Origin: Basidiobolus meristosporus CBS 931.73
Taxonomy: Eukaryota > Basidiobolomycota > Basidiobolomycetes > Basidiobolales > Basidiobolaceae
Length of the DNA stretch: 64,000 bases
Direction of reading: 5' to 3'
Assembly: GCA_002104905.1 (NCBI GenBank)
Contig: MCFE01000153.1
Location: 62,001 to 126,000 of the forward strand
Positions 1 to 10,612 of this stretch are shown piece after piece. The position numbers and the translations under genes were made by a program. Under the pieces are notes generated by a model, which was given only the letters and a program-made list of their open reading frames with translations, did not search any database and was not told the DNA's origin. How positions within the stretch are numbered: the stretch's first letter is position 1; every line of letters starts with the position of its first letter.

Positions 1-204
1 TTCAGCTGTTCCTGAGGGCTCAACTTCTTTTCCTGTTACCATATTGGAAAGCTCTCTTTCCTCAAGGTGGATCTGGATCTTGATTTTCCAAAGTCTGTGG
101 TTCTTTCCATCATACCTCTCCTTTACAGGAAAGAAGTTGGTAATCTTCTGTTAGCTGGTAGAGGTGATCTTTAGAATAAGTTCAGGCAATTGGAGCTCAT
201 AACC
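1..204 (-). pseudogene. Copia-D1 Gag N-terminus, cut by the window edge
   Basis: Minus-strand reading gives a Gag-like start with the pattern YDGKNHRLWKIKIQ, matching the LDGSNYQVWKVKM segment near the start of the copia Gag at 41049-41193. It lies directly downstream, in element orientation, of the LTR at 205-408, where a Ty1/copia Gag begins. At least one stop codon interrupts the first residues, so this copy is broken. The rest of the element is outside the window. Family assignment rests on the motif and on its position beside the LTR. Confidence 0.6.
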
Positions 205-408
205 TGATGCAATATAAGAAGTGATTTGGATATAATGAACTTATCAAGATATAGTGGAAATAGTTGAACTGTTGTTTATTCATAAAGAGGATCAGTATTT
301 ATACAAAGTTAGGGCCATGAGTTTGTCCTACAGTGCCCAAGACTAGCCTAGAACTGTTGAGTAAATCTTTAGCTGCTGAATGGCACCAAATAGTCAAATA
401 TTTCAACA
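205..408 (-). repeat. LTR of copia family D (5' LTR of Copia-D1), internally deleted
   Basis: Read on the minus strand this begins TGTTGAAATATTTGAC and ends TTATATTGCATCA, giving TG...CA ends. It contains TATAAATACTGA and a downstream AATAAAC. It matches the solo LTR at 10244-10612 at both ends but lacks roughly 165 bp from the middle. Gag of the same element begins right after it (1-204, minus). Confidence 0.65.
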
Positions 409-2648
409 TTTCCCATTTGAAAAATCATTCAGTTCCCACATTTTTGCCTTGATCAGTGATTACTACTCTTCCTGCATGGCTAGTTGCCACATAGATGCAA
501 CTGGACTTTGTATTGATTGTTCTAGATTTTGAGGTTTGGCATACAAGGAAAGATATACATCTCATGGCCATTAAATGTCTGCCACTTGAATATCAGGGCT
601 TTTCTGACTCTGGTAGTTCTTCTAACTGGGATAATCTAATCTGATCTGGAACTGATAGTGTTATCTTGTGTACCTGGCTGGATTGGGTATTTGCCTTCTT
701 CATTAGTGGTGATTGCATTATGAAGTAGCTGTCCAATGCTCTCTGTTGCACTCTAACCAGTATTCCCTCAATTGCAATGTACCTGCTCTAGATCAGCTTC
801 TTAATACTGCCATGATACACTTTATACCCTTTGGTATCTTCATATTAGCCAAGAACAATCCTTTTTCTACTCTTTGCATCCAACTTTGTGTGTTTTTTGT
901 CAGGTATGTGATAGAAAACATCAATGCCACAGATCATGTGGTGATGGAGTTCTAGTGTTTTGCCTGAGTATGCTTTGAAGTGAGTTACAGCATGTAGCAC
1001 TGTTGGCAGGCACCTATTTATGATGTATACCATGGTAGCTGCAAATGCAGCCCATAACTTGTAGTCCATTCCCTTTTCATGTAGCAAAGATCATCCCATC
1101 TCTACTAGATCAACCGTAACACTACTGTTGCAACCTCCCTCAGGGACTTTTTGGGTACATTAATACTAGAAATTTAAAAACTGAGTGCCCACCTGTTGAT
1201 TAAATCAAAAACAAGATTAGATCCAGGATATAATACTTATTCCCGCCTATTTTAATACTCAAATATGTCTTCCATCACATCACCAATTGTATTTTTGTCT
1301 AATTGGGCTTTTGTAAAAGACAAATATTTAACTCTGCTGCAACTGACTTGCAGACAGAGTGCAACATTAACAGGAATACATAGATCTTGGTCATTATTCA
1401 TACATATTGTATTTTATACCTTATTGCATAAAGGTAATATTCCCCAACTGGGTATTCCTGTACACGTAACAGTTGATATTCATGTCTTTTTCTAGCCCAA
1501 ATTAGACTATCATCCAGCATGTTAGTCTAATTGTTATGACTTATGATGTCTGATTTGCTGATCCAATTGCATATTTTCATGGAAACTAAATGGATTCAAA
1601 AAATTTAAAAGTTTCAATATCCCAGTCAGAGTCAAATGTATTGAATCAATATATGTTAATTAATCCAAAACAACTAGGATGACACATTCCATTTTTACAT
1701 TTTGCTGGTCCATTTTTCTGTGGAGCATGTGGAGCATGTGGATCAGTGGTGTGTTGAAGTCTATGAGTAATTCAGCAGTACTCTGAACACTCCTTAAGGC
1801 AGCATTGCCCTCCACTGTCACTTCAAAGTACCTTTGATTTACACCCAGTTTGTGTTTCTGTCATGTTCTTGAAGTGCTCAAACATCTCTAATGACTTAAT
1901 TTTGTCTTGAGGCAATACAACAATAAATTTATTGACTTTTCATCAATGTACTTCATAGAGTATCCTTTGGCTCCAGTTCACAGTGCTCTTATGGACACAT
2001 GTATGACTGGGTGCATAATAGCCTAAAAATCAGCAGTGTTAATGCCTCATAAGCTGCTGAATTGCCACCTATCTTGTTTGCCATATGAAAATCCCTTACA
2101 GACACTCAATTTAATTAGAAGTGAGTAATTCAGGGGCATATCAGATTGATTTTCCACCAATTGGCTAGTTTTCTGTTCCCCAATGTTCTTTAGCTTCCTA
2201 CGCCACATATTCCAGTTAGTACATCTGTTCCAGCAATGTTGACATACTGAGTTACAATGATCTTGGGTTGTACATTGTATATATTGTAATATAAGATTCC
2301 GAAAGCTAGTATGTATCCATTCTCATGCAGCATTGAGCAGCTCAGATTGGTAAAAGCAGTTTGCAGTCCCCAAAAGGTTGCTTTACTCACTGAGAGTGGA
2401 TTCTTGGCTCTGCCAGGCACATAGAGTATGTCAGTCAACTTTGCTCTTATTGCACCTGAGATATTATTTATAGTAACCTGTATAGACTTGCTGGTGGTAG
2501 CTTCCAGTGCAGAGTTGTTGCTTAGCTTAGCTTTGCTTACAGGAATAGTCTTTGAGTTGCTAAGCCACCCCTTTCTACCATAAATATGCTGTGCTGCTCC
2601 AGAGTCAATATAATATTCATTACTTTGGTTACCTAAACTCTGTTGTAC
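409..2648 (-). pseudogene. Copia-D2 pol remnant (protease/pre-integrase to integrase)
   Basis: Minus-strand remains of a Ty1/copia polyprotein broken by many stops and frameshifts. At 2190-2438 the segment LYVPGRAKNPLSVSKAT corresponds to the GAG-pre-integrase region (compare LYVSEIAKNLLSVSKAT in Copia-E2 near 43900). At 845-1087 the segment ending LDAKSRKRIVLG corresponds to the integrase C-terminal part (compare PKSVKCIFLGY in Copia-E). The element is split by gypsy A1 at 2649; its gag continues at 6655-7296. Copia-D1 (LTR at 205-408) abuts its pol at the low-coordinate end. No functional product is expected. Confidence 0.6.
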
Positions 2649-2755
2649 TGTTATGACCTACCGCTTGAATGTTTAAGTTAGATCAGTTTTTAGTCAAATC
2701 AATTAGTTATATGTTTAGCCTATCAATATATCAGTGTTATCTATTGGATCAGTAG
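2649..2755 (+). repeat. Truncated 5' LTR of Gypsy-A1
   Basis: The first 107 bp match the start of the 3' LTR at 6297 with scattered substitutions (for example ACCTACCGCTTGAATG against ACCTACTGCTTGATTG). The remaining LTR, leader and gag 5' end are missing, so the deletion joins the LTR directly to gag. Confidence 0.75.
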
Positions 2756-3176
2756 ATCATTGATATGCAGAAAGAAAGGAATGGTGCAAGAGTACATCAA
2801 TGAATATAGATGTCTACTTCAACAAATTGAAAGAATGGACCCCCAGGATCAAGTGGAACACTTTACTGAAGGGTTGAAAGAAAGAACTTGCAAGGAAGTG
2901 AATTATCAAAGACCCCAGACTATTGAAGAAGCCATCAAGATTGACATTGACTGTGACTCAGCAATGTTTGGAGTTAGGAAGCCCACAATGAATAGTCAGA
3001 GAGGCTACATTCATTATGAAAGAAGACAATCAGAAGCTGTGCCAATGGAAATAGACACTATGCAGAAGAGTCCTACCACAAAAGAATGTAAGAAGAAAGG
3101 ACTTTACTTCAATTACCACCAGCAGGGACTTATTGCAGAGTACTGCCCTCAACAAAGAAATGGACACCAGCCATGA
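2756..3176 (+). pseudogene. Gypsy-A1 Gag, C-terminal part
   Basis: This is an open frame of 138 codons without a proper start because the 5' end is deleted. It contains the capsid-like segment MVQEYINEYRCLLQQIERM, seen in degraded form in Gypsy-A2, followed by MEIDTMQ and a degenerate zinc-knuckle region (YFNYHQQGLIAEYCP). The expected first Cys of the knuckle is replaced, so nucleic-acid binding is doubtful. It belongs to the same broken polyprotein as the protease and RT downstream. Confidence 0.65.
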
Positions 3177-3299
3177 AGAACCTTCAACCACATTGAAGCC
3201 CTTGAGCATAGTAACATGCAGGATGAACTTTAAGAAGACTCACAACTCACCTTCCATGCAACAGAAGAATACCTATCCTAGATGACCTCAAACTCAGGA

Positions 3300-3677
3300 A
3301 AGCTATTATATTTGAATGGAGTAATCAATGGAGTACCTGCAAAGATCATGATTGACTCAGGAGCATTGCATTAGTACATGCTAGAGCAATTTGCTTTGAA
3401 AGCAGGAATCAACTCAAAACCCGCCAAATCAACTTCAGTCTCAACAGCTGATGGGAACTCTCATATTATCAGCCATATTACTCAGCCCATAAAGATCAAG
3501 ATCAATGACTATGAAGAAGACCTACAGGCCTAAATATTTGGGAACTGCAAGTTGGACCTTGTACTGGGAAAAACCTGGCTATTTTATTGTAATCCATCAA
3601 TTGACTAGAGAACCCATGCTACTCAGATCCAGGACAACAAGACCTATGAGCTATTACCTGCTAGACTGGATTTCAAC
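3300..3677 (+). pseudogene. Gypsy-A1 aspartic protease remnant
   Basis: In-frame segments read NGVINGVPAKIMIDSGAL, holding the retropepsin DSG active-site triad around 3350-3360, and later LDLVLGKTWLF, which resembles the conserved LLG...W segment at the end of retroelement proteases. At least two stop codons interrupt the frame. It lies between Gag and RT as expected for Ty3/gypsy. Confidence 0.6.
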
Positions 3678-4562
3678 TTGGTCAATTCCAGCATGCATGA
3701 AACAAGTGAACTTAGCAAGACACAGTTCTGCAATGCACTTAGAAAAGGCACTCAGATGTTCCTCATGGCAGAATTACAGGAGGATTCCTCTACTTCAGTG
3801 CCCAAGAAGGTCCAGACTCTTTTGAAGGAATACTCAGATATATATCCAGATGAACTTGTAAGCCCACCAGCAGTCAGAGATGTGGATCATGCCATTGACA
3901 TAGGAGATGGCCCTACAGTGAGTAAGACACCTTACAGAATTAGTCCAATGGAATTGGAAGAGATGAAGAGACAAATAGATCAGTTATTGGAACAAGGATA
4001 TATCAGACCCAGCAAGTCACCATGGGGAGCACCAGTACTTTTTGTGAAGAAGAAGGATGGAACACTTGAGGTGTGCATCAACTACAGAGCTCTTAACTCA
4101 GTTACTGTGAAGAATAAGTACCCCATACCTAGGATTGATGAGCTTTTGGACCAGCTCAATGGAGCCACTATATTCAGCAAGATTGACCGCATGTCAGGAT
4201 ACAACCAGATTAGGGCAAAGCCAGAAGACATCCCAAAGACAGCATTCAGGACCAGATATGGATATTACATGTACATAGTCATGAGTTTTGACCTCACCAA
4301 TGCCCCTGCAAGATTCATGACCCTGATGCAGACCTACTTCCAGGAGTACTTAGACAAGTTTGTGATAATCTACTTAGACAACATATTGATATACAGCAAG
4401 ACAGATGAGGATCACATGGCGCACATTGAAAAGGTCTTGAAGAAGCAAAGAGAGAACAGATTATATGACAAGCTAGCCAAGTGTGAATTCTTCAAGGAAC
4501 ACATTGAATATCTGGGATACATAGTGACTAGCACAGGAGTGACCTTAGACCAAGAAGGTTGA
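3678..4562 (+). pseudogene. Gypsy-A1 reverse transcriptase (YLDN active site)
   Basis: An uninterrupted 294-codon stretch covers most of the RT. Recognisable blocks are PYRISPMELEEMKRQIDQLL, KSPWGAPVLFVKKKDGTL, CINYRALNSVTVKNKYPIPR, a KIDRMSGYNQIR segment and the palm motif IIYLDNILIYS. The usual YxDD active site has Asn instead of the second Asp (AAC at 4380-4382), so polymerase activity is probably lost. The first bases of the frame belong to the preceding linker and are not a real start. RNase H follows in a different frame. Confidence 0.85.
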
Positions 4563-6290
4563 AGTTATCAAGAATATGAAGCAGCCCCTTAGCATATTGG
4601 AACTCAGATCATTCCTTGGAATGGTTTCCTATTATCAGAGATTTGCCTAGTCCTTTCGAGTATTGCAGCCCCTTTTACTGATATCCTCAAGAAAGACAAT
4701 ACCAATAAGTGGGACATAGCTTGTAAGACAGCCTTCCAGATGCTCAAGAATGAACTTGCTAAGCTGCCAAGCTTAAGAATACCTGACTTCAGAAAAGAGT
4801 TAACTATGTGCACAGATGCTTCATATTATGCAATTGATGGAGTACCAAGCCAAGAACACAAGGGAAAGAACTGCCCTGTTGCCTTTGAATCCAAGAAACT
4901 GAACCCAGTAGAACAATACTATCCAGTGCATGAGAAGGAGATGCTTGCTATAGAACACCGTTTAAAGACATGGAGATGCTATACTGAAGGAGTCAAATGT
5001 TCCGTGAAGACTGAGCATGCCTCCACAAGTATATATTTACTTAGAAGGTACTCTCTAATACAATGACAAGATGGAGTGAATACATTCAGCAATTTGATTT
5101 GGAGATTGCCTACTGCTCTGGGAAAAACATCACAGTTGCTGATGCCTTATTGACATTAGAACACGTTGCACAACTTAACTTGGTGCATGAATCAGATTGG
5201 CCTAGCCTATTACCAATGTACCTGCAGAACAAAGCCTTTCCTAATAAGGTGGTTGAAGTGATTAAGATGATATACCAGGATGATGCCAGCAAATCTGTGA
5301 TACAGGATGAAGCTCTCTACCAAATTGTAAATGGAAGCCCTATTGCCTGTTACCCTTATATTGCTTGGCTGATTTCAATACATAAGCTACACAGTGGATA
5401 TGGACATGTTGGAATTGAAGGAACCTCTGGCCATGTGAAAGCCAGAGCATGGTGACCCAAGATGCAACAAGACATTGAGAAGCTAGTGAAAACATGCTTA
5501 AATTGCCAAATCAACCAAGGCCAACCACAGAAAATTGCTGAACTATTTCCCTTGGAGCCAGTTAGACCATTTGAAAGATGGGGTATGGCATATATTTGAA
5601 GAATGCCAACTACCAGGAAATGCAACATTTGGATCCTAGTAGCAATTGACCATGTCACCAAATGGCCAGTGGCTGAAGCAGTATCTGTAGCCAGTGAACA
5701 AGAAGTTGCAAGTTTCATTGACCATGAAATCCTTATGAAGTTTGGATGTCCTGAGTAGATCTTATCTGATAGAGGAGCAAACTTTATGGCAAAGACATTA
5801 GAAGCTTACATGGAAATGCAGCACATCAGACACTTGAAAACCTTGGCGTATCACCCTAGGACTGATGGAGTCACGGAGCAGTTTAATGGATTATTTGCAA
5901 AAATGCTGACCAAGTATGCAAATGGAGCTGTCAGTAGATGGTATGAGTATATAGACCAAGCACTCTTTGCATGCAGAGTGAGAGTACACAACACCACCCA
6001 ACAATTGCCATCTTACTTGGTGTATGGATGAGAACCAAGGATTCCAGGAGATCTCACACAACCAAAGCTTACAGACACCCTAGAACAAGAACTTAGTCAG
6101 CCAAGTAGATGCCAGCATCTGCAACAAAGACATAAAGAGGCACAACTAGTGGACAAACAAGGGAATAGCTGAGATGATTTAGCTCATAGAGACTGACTCA
6201 ATCTTGCAAGATTTGCCAACAATACTGAACCATCAAGATATTGGTATCAAAAGAAAGGCAATTCAGGAGAACCCTCTCAACTTTAGTAGG
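4563..6290 (+). pseudogene. Gypsy-A1 RNase H and integrase remnants
   Basis: RNase H pieces are at 4740-5160 (CTDASYYAIDGVPSQ, FESKKLNPVEQYYPVHEKEM, then LEIAYCSGKNITVADAL). Integrase follows: a zinc-finger-like CLNCQINQG near 5500, then LSDRGANF near 5763-5790 and YHPRTDGVTEQFNG at about 5850-5890, so the second Asp and the Glu of the DDE triad are still encoded. Multiple stops (for example near 5453, 5597 and 5757) and frameshifts break the protein. A purine-rich tract precedes the LTR at 6297. Confidence 0.75.
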
Positions 6291-6296
6291 GGAGAA

Positions 6297-6654
6297 TGTT
6301 ATGACCTACTGCTTGATTGCTTAAATTAGATCAGTTTTTAGTCAAATTAATTAGTTATATATTTAGCCTATTGGTATATCAGTATTATATATTAAGTCAG
6401 TAGCATTTGTCAGCGGATGAATCAGCAGATCCTTATCAGACAGGAATTGATGTAATAAGTAGGATCTTATTGGTGATGATGATGCATTAAATATGCATCA
6501 GCCACAACCTACATTAGGAAATACAGTTAGTCAGCAATTAATCTGGCAAAAAGGTATACAAGGAGATGCTGGAACCTTAATAGAAATCAGTTCAAGTTTT
6601 AGTGAATACAAAACTACCTGAACTCCCTATTCCTCTACAACTCTTATACCAAGA
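6297..6654 (+). repeat. 3' LTR of Gypsy-A1
   Basis: Begins TGTTATGACCTACTGC directly after the purine-rich AGTAGGGGAGAA and ends near ACCAAGA. It is homologous, in inverted orientation, to 7297-7682, the LTR of Gypsy-A2. About 358 bp long. Confidence 0.75.
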
Positions 6655-7296
6655 CTTGTAGCAGTATAGCTACATATACTATTTATCTGTAGTTGGATGG
6701 TTTATCTGCTGCAATCCTGGCTTCCTACAGTATTTGCAGCAATCTGGTTCTCTTTAGATCTGTTGCTTTCCCTTCACTTCTGCGTGCCTTTGTCAACCAA
6801 GTAATGTATTGTCTCCTATTTTCTCTGCTTGGCCATTGGGTCCATGGTCTTTAAGAAGTCTTCCTTTCATGTAGTCCAAGATTGGATTATCTTAGCTATA
6901 TTCCAAGCAAAGTATGAGTGGCTCACACTTGTCAGGTAAGTTGCAAAGCAGACAGTGTACCTTTTTGTTGTCATCTACACCAGTCTTAATTATTTAAAAT
7001 CCTTCTGCAAGTGTCACCATTCTGGTAATGATTTGTAGCATGTCATCATCTGGCTTCTTCCTCATTTTGAAGAACTTGCTTTTTGAATATATTATGCTTG
7101 ATGCTAACATTACTCTGAAGATCTTCGCTTACAATTCCCACACTACTTTAGCAGTATTAGAAGCATCAATATGTCAAACAATGGGATCCTACACAATAAT
7201 ACATAGAGCACTAAAGGCTTCTTACTTCTCTTGAAACTATTCAACTTCTTCTGTTGTTCTTTTGGACTCCACTTCCTTTCCTGCTTATGTTACTAG
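6655..7296 (-). pseudogene. Copia-D2 gag remnant
   Basis: Minus-strand sequence contains a zinc-knuckle-like CCKYCRKPG segment (about 6690-6760). Its far end (around 7240-7290) matches the Gag segment at the left window edge: compare TTTTGGACTCCACTTCCTTT with TGAGGGCTCAACTTCTTTT at positions 13-31. It continues the copia pol at 409-2648 across the Gypsy-A1 insertion. The 5' LTR is not seen because Gypsy-A2 cuts in at 7297. Confidence 0.5.
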
Positions 7297-7682
7297 TGTT
7301 GATATACATGTTGTAGAGGAATAGGGATTTAGCTGGTATTGTAGAGGGATAGGAAGTCTAGCTGATATTGTATTGACTAAAATTTGAACTAATTTTTATT
7401 GCAGTTCCAGCAGCTTCCTGTACACATTTTGCAAGATCAATTGCTGACTAATTGTAATTCCTAATATGGTTATGGCCAATGGTTCATTTGATTGCGTCAC
7501 ACTCACTCAATTGGATCTTACTCAATAGTCCTATTCCTATCTGATAAAGATCAGCTGAATCATTTGCTGACTAATACTATTAATTTGATAGACAGCAATT
7601 GTATGCTGACATGCCAATTATAAACTAATTAATTTGACTCAAAACAGATCTACCCTACCCATCCAAGCAGTAGATCACAACA
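7297..7682 (-). repeat. 3' LTR of Gypsy-A2
   Basis: On the minus strand it starts TGTTGTGATCTACTGCTTGG and ends ATGTATATCAACA. Sequence just beyond it (CTTTAGTAGGGGAAAATG read on minus) matches the polypurine region before the Gypsy-A1 3' LTR. About 386 bp. Confidence 0.75.
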
Positions 7683-9156
7683 TTTTCCCCTACTAAAGTT
7701 GAGATGGCTCTCTTGAATCTCTTCTTGTGATACAAATATCTTGTTGATTCAGTATTATCAGCAACTATTGAAAGCTTGAGTCCGGCTCTAAGAACTAAAT
7801 ATTCCTGGATATTACCTTGTTTGTCCACTTGTTGGTAAGCTACAAATGGACTTTCTCTGATGATCTTGTTTGGTCCCATTCATTGTGGTTCAAACTTCTT
7901 CCAAGTATTGTTTCTCAGTAATGCAAAATTCCCTGCTTTCAATGCTTCTGGTCATATAGTCTTATCAAATCTTTGCTTCATCTTTTCTGCACCGTGAGAC
8001 ACTATGATCTGTGCCTCTTGGTGTCTTTGTTCTAGTTGCCGGTGCCTACATGGATGACTGAACTCATCTTCTAAGGCATCCAAAAGCTTAGATTGTGAGC
8101 AATCTGCTGGATTCCTTGGTTAACATCCATATACTAAGCAAAATGGTAGTTGTTGAATGGTGTTGTGCACTCTACCCATGCAGGCAAAAGTGCTTGGTTT
8201 ATATAATCATCCCATTTACTGACAACTCCATTTGCATGCTTGGTCAGCATTTTTCCAAATTACTCATTAAACTGCCCAGTGACCCCAGTAGTTCTAGGGT
8301 GATGTGTCAAGGATTTCAAGTGTTTGATCTGCTGCGTTTCCAGGTAAACTTCCAATGTCTTTGCCATAAAATTTGCTCCTCTATTAGATGAAGTCTTGTG
8401 AGAACATCCAAGCTTTGTGAGGATTGCAGGTTACATGAAGCTTGCAACTTCTTATTTACTGACTACAAGTACAGTGTCAGCCACTGACCATTTAGTAGCA
8501 TGGTCAAGTACTACTATAATCCAATGGTTGCATTTCCTGGTGGTTGGCAATCTTCCAATAAAGTCAGTACCCCATGTTTAAGGTGGTCCTACAGGATACA
8601 AGGGAAAGTGTTCAGGAATACTGTGTGGTTGTCTTGGTAGAGTGGGTAATTGGAGCATGTTTCCATTGGCTTCTCAATATCATGTTTCATCCTGGGCCAC
8701 TATGCTCTGCATTTACATGACTAAAGGATCCTTGAATCCAAATATGTGCATGTCCATAGTGTAGCTTATGAATTATCCAGGTGAGCAATATAAGGGCAAT
8801 AAGCAATGGGGCCTCCATCAACAATTTGGTTGCATGTTTCATCCTGTACTACAAGATTGCAGGCTTCATCCTGGATCATCTTCATGATCTCTTCATGCAC
8901 CTCAGTAGGATTGGGTTGGTCCTCTGAATACTTTTGCAATATGCTAGGCCTATCTAATTCATTCACCCAGTTTAGTTGTGCAACTTATTGTAGTCTTGAT
9001 AAAGCAACAGCAACCTTTTTTTCTCAGGGCAATATACAATCTTGGAGTTAAGTAGCTGAGTGTATTAACTGCATCTTGTCATTGTTCTAGAGAGTACTTT
9101 CTGAGTAAATATATACTGGAGGGAGGACTGGTCAGTTTTCATGGTGCATTGACCCA
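7683..9156 (-). pseudogene. Gypsy-A2 integrase remnant and one copy of the duplicated junction
   Basis: Minus-strand pieces match the Gypsy-A1 integrase C-terminus (7655-7879) and its upstream catalytic region. At 8691-9156 lies one copy of a segment homologous to A1 5030-5470, covering the RNase H end and the integrase zinc-finger entry (for example KMIQDEACNLVVQDET against MIYQDDASKSVIQDEA in A1). A second copy follows at 9157-9600. Stops and indels are frequent. Confidence 0.6.
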
Positions 9157-9600
9157 CCATGCTCTGGCTTTCACAAGGCCATATGTTCCTTCAATTCCAA
9201 GATGTCTATATCCATTGTGTAGCTTATGTATCAAATCCAGGCAAGCAATATAAGGGCAACAGGCAATAGGGCTTCCATCAACAGTATGTTAGAGTGCTTC
9301 ATCCTGTATTACAAATATGCTGGCTTCATCCCAGATTATCCTCTTAATCTCTTCATCCACCTTATTAGGAATGGCTTTGTCCTGCAAGTACTTTGGTAAT
9401 AGGCTAGGCCAATCTGATTCATGCACCTAGTTGAGTTGTGCAACATGCTCTAATGTTGATAAGGCATCAGCTACTGTGATGTTTTTCCCAGGGCAGTAGG
9501 CAATCTTCAAATCAAATTGCTGAATGTATTCACTCCATCTTGTCATTCTTCTGGATAGCACCTTCTGAGTAAGTATATACTTGAGTATGGCATGTTCAGT
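9157..9600 (-). repeat. Second copy of duplicated RNase H/integrase segment in Gypsy-A2
   Basis: Anchors shared with 8691-9156 in the same order include GTGTAGCTTATG, AGCAATATAAGGGCAA, TTCATCCTGTA and TTGTGCAAC. The two copies differ at many sites, and this copy looks closer to Gypsy-A1. The duplication is either old or was made from two diverged elements. Confidence 0.65.
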
Positions 9601-10243
9601 CTTAACAATTGACTTGACTCCTTCAATGTTGCATCTCCTTTCTCATGCAATGTAGAGTTTGTTCTGCTGAGTTCTTTTTCTTTGATTCTAAAGCAATTTG
9701 GTAAACCTATTTCTCCTGTTCTTGGCTGAGTACACCATCAATGGTGTAATCTGAAGCACCTGCCCACAGAATAAATTCTTTTCTGAGATCTGGAATTCTC
9801 AAGCTTGGTAGCTTTGCAAGTTCATTCTTGAATATCTGAAAGGCAGTCTCACTGGGTATGCCATATATCAGGGTGTTGTCTTTCTTGAGTATCATGAGTT
9901 GGTCCAAGAGCTCATCAATCCAAGGTATTGGGTACTTACTCTTAATGGTAACTGAGTTAAGGGCTCTGTGATTAATGCACATCCTTAGTGTTCCATTCTT
10001 CTTTTTCACAAAATGCCCTGTTGCTCTCCAAGGTGACTTGCTGGGTCTGATATATCCTTAGTCCAATAACTGCTCTATATGTCTCTTCATCTCTTCATAT
10101 TTGAATGGACTCATACTGTGAGAGGTCTTGCTTACTGAAGGGCTATCTCCTGTCTCAATGGCATGATGTATGTCACTAGGCTTAGAAGCTCATCAAGAAA
10201 TGCATCTAAGTAATCCCTTCTGAATTCTAAAATTGAGGGATCC
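9601..10243 (-). pseudogene. Gypsy-A2 RT with internal deletion
   Basis: Minus-strand frame 9707-10009 reads [19 protein letters not shown], then [13 protein letters not shown], fused directly to [12 protein letters not shown] and [20 protein letters not shown]. In Gypsy-A1 these blocks lie about 525 bp apart (near 4164 and 4690), so the palm with the YxDD motif is deleted. The rest, to 10243, matches the RT entry of A1 (SPWRATGHF and the part before it). The element cannot encode an active polymerase. Confidence 0.75.
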
Positions 10244-10612
10244 TGCTGAAATATTGGACTATTTGGTATCATTCTGCAGCTAAAAATATACCTAACAATT
10301 CTGGACTAGTCTTGGTCACTGTGGGACTAATTTGCAGCTCTAACTTTGTCACTGATCTCAGATCTGTGATCTTGTGATTATTCCCCTAAAGTCAGGATCA
10401 AATTAGCACTATTACCAAACATTATGTACTAATCCTGAAACTGTTACAGAATACTTCTGAATATTGAGAAACCCTCCTTACTTAGTGTTACAGCTGTATT
10501 ACTTCTACAAAGGTATAAATACTGAGCTTCTTTATTAATAAGCAACAGATCAATTATTAATACTATTTCTTGATAAGTTCCTTATATCCAAATCACTTCA
10601 TAAATTGCAACA
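10244..10612 (+). repeat. Solo LTR of copia family D inserted in Gypsy-A2 (target duplication GATCC)
   Basis: A 369 bp segment begins TGCTGAAATATTGGACTA and ends AATTGCAACA, and is flanked by GATCC at 10239-10243 and 10613-10617. Gypsy-A2 coding homology resumes on either side. Its ends and promoter-like centre (TATAAATACTGA, later AATAAGCAACAG) match the LTR at 205-408. TG...CA ends plus a 5 bp duplication with no internal region is the product of LTR-LTR recombination after insertion. Confidence 0.8.

Larger units (their letters stand above)
2649..6654 (+). mobile_element. Gypsy-A1, Ty3/gypsy element with truncated 5' end, inserted in Copia-D2
   Basis: A 3' LTR (6297-6654) follows an integrase and a purine-rich tract (AGTAGGGGAGAA). 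The same LTR start, TGTTATGACCTAC, occurs at 2649 but only about 107 bp remain before the sequence jumps into the middle of gag. The order gag, protease, RT, RNase H, integrase is that of Ty3/gypsy. Copia-D2 sequence flanks both sides (pol to the left, gag to the right, both minus), so A1 is a later insertion. Candidate target duplication bases around TTGTA are imperfect. Many stop codons make it inactive. Confidence 0.8.
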
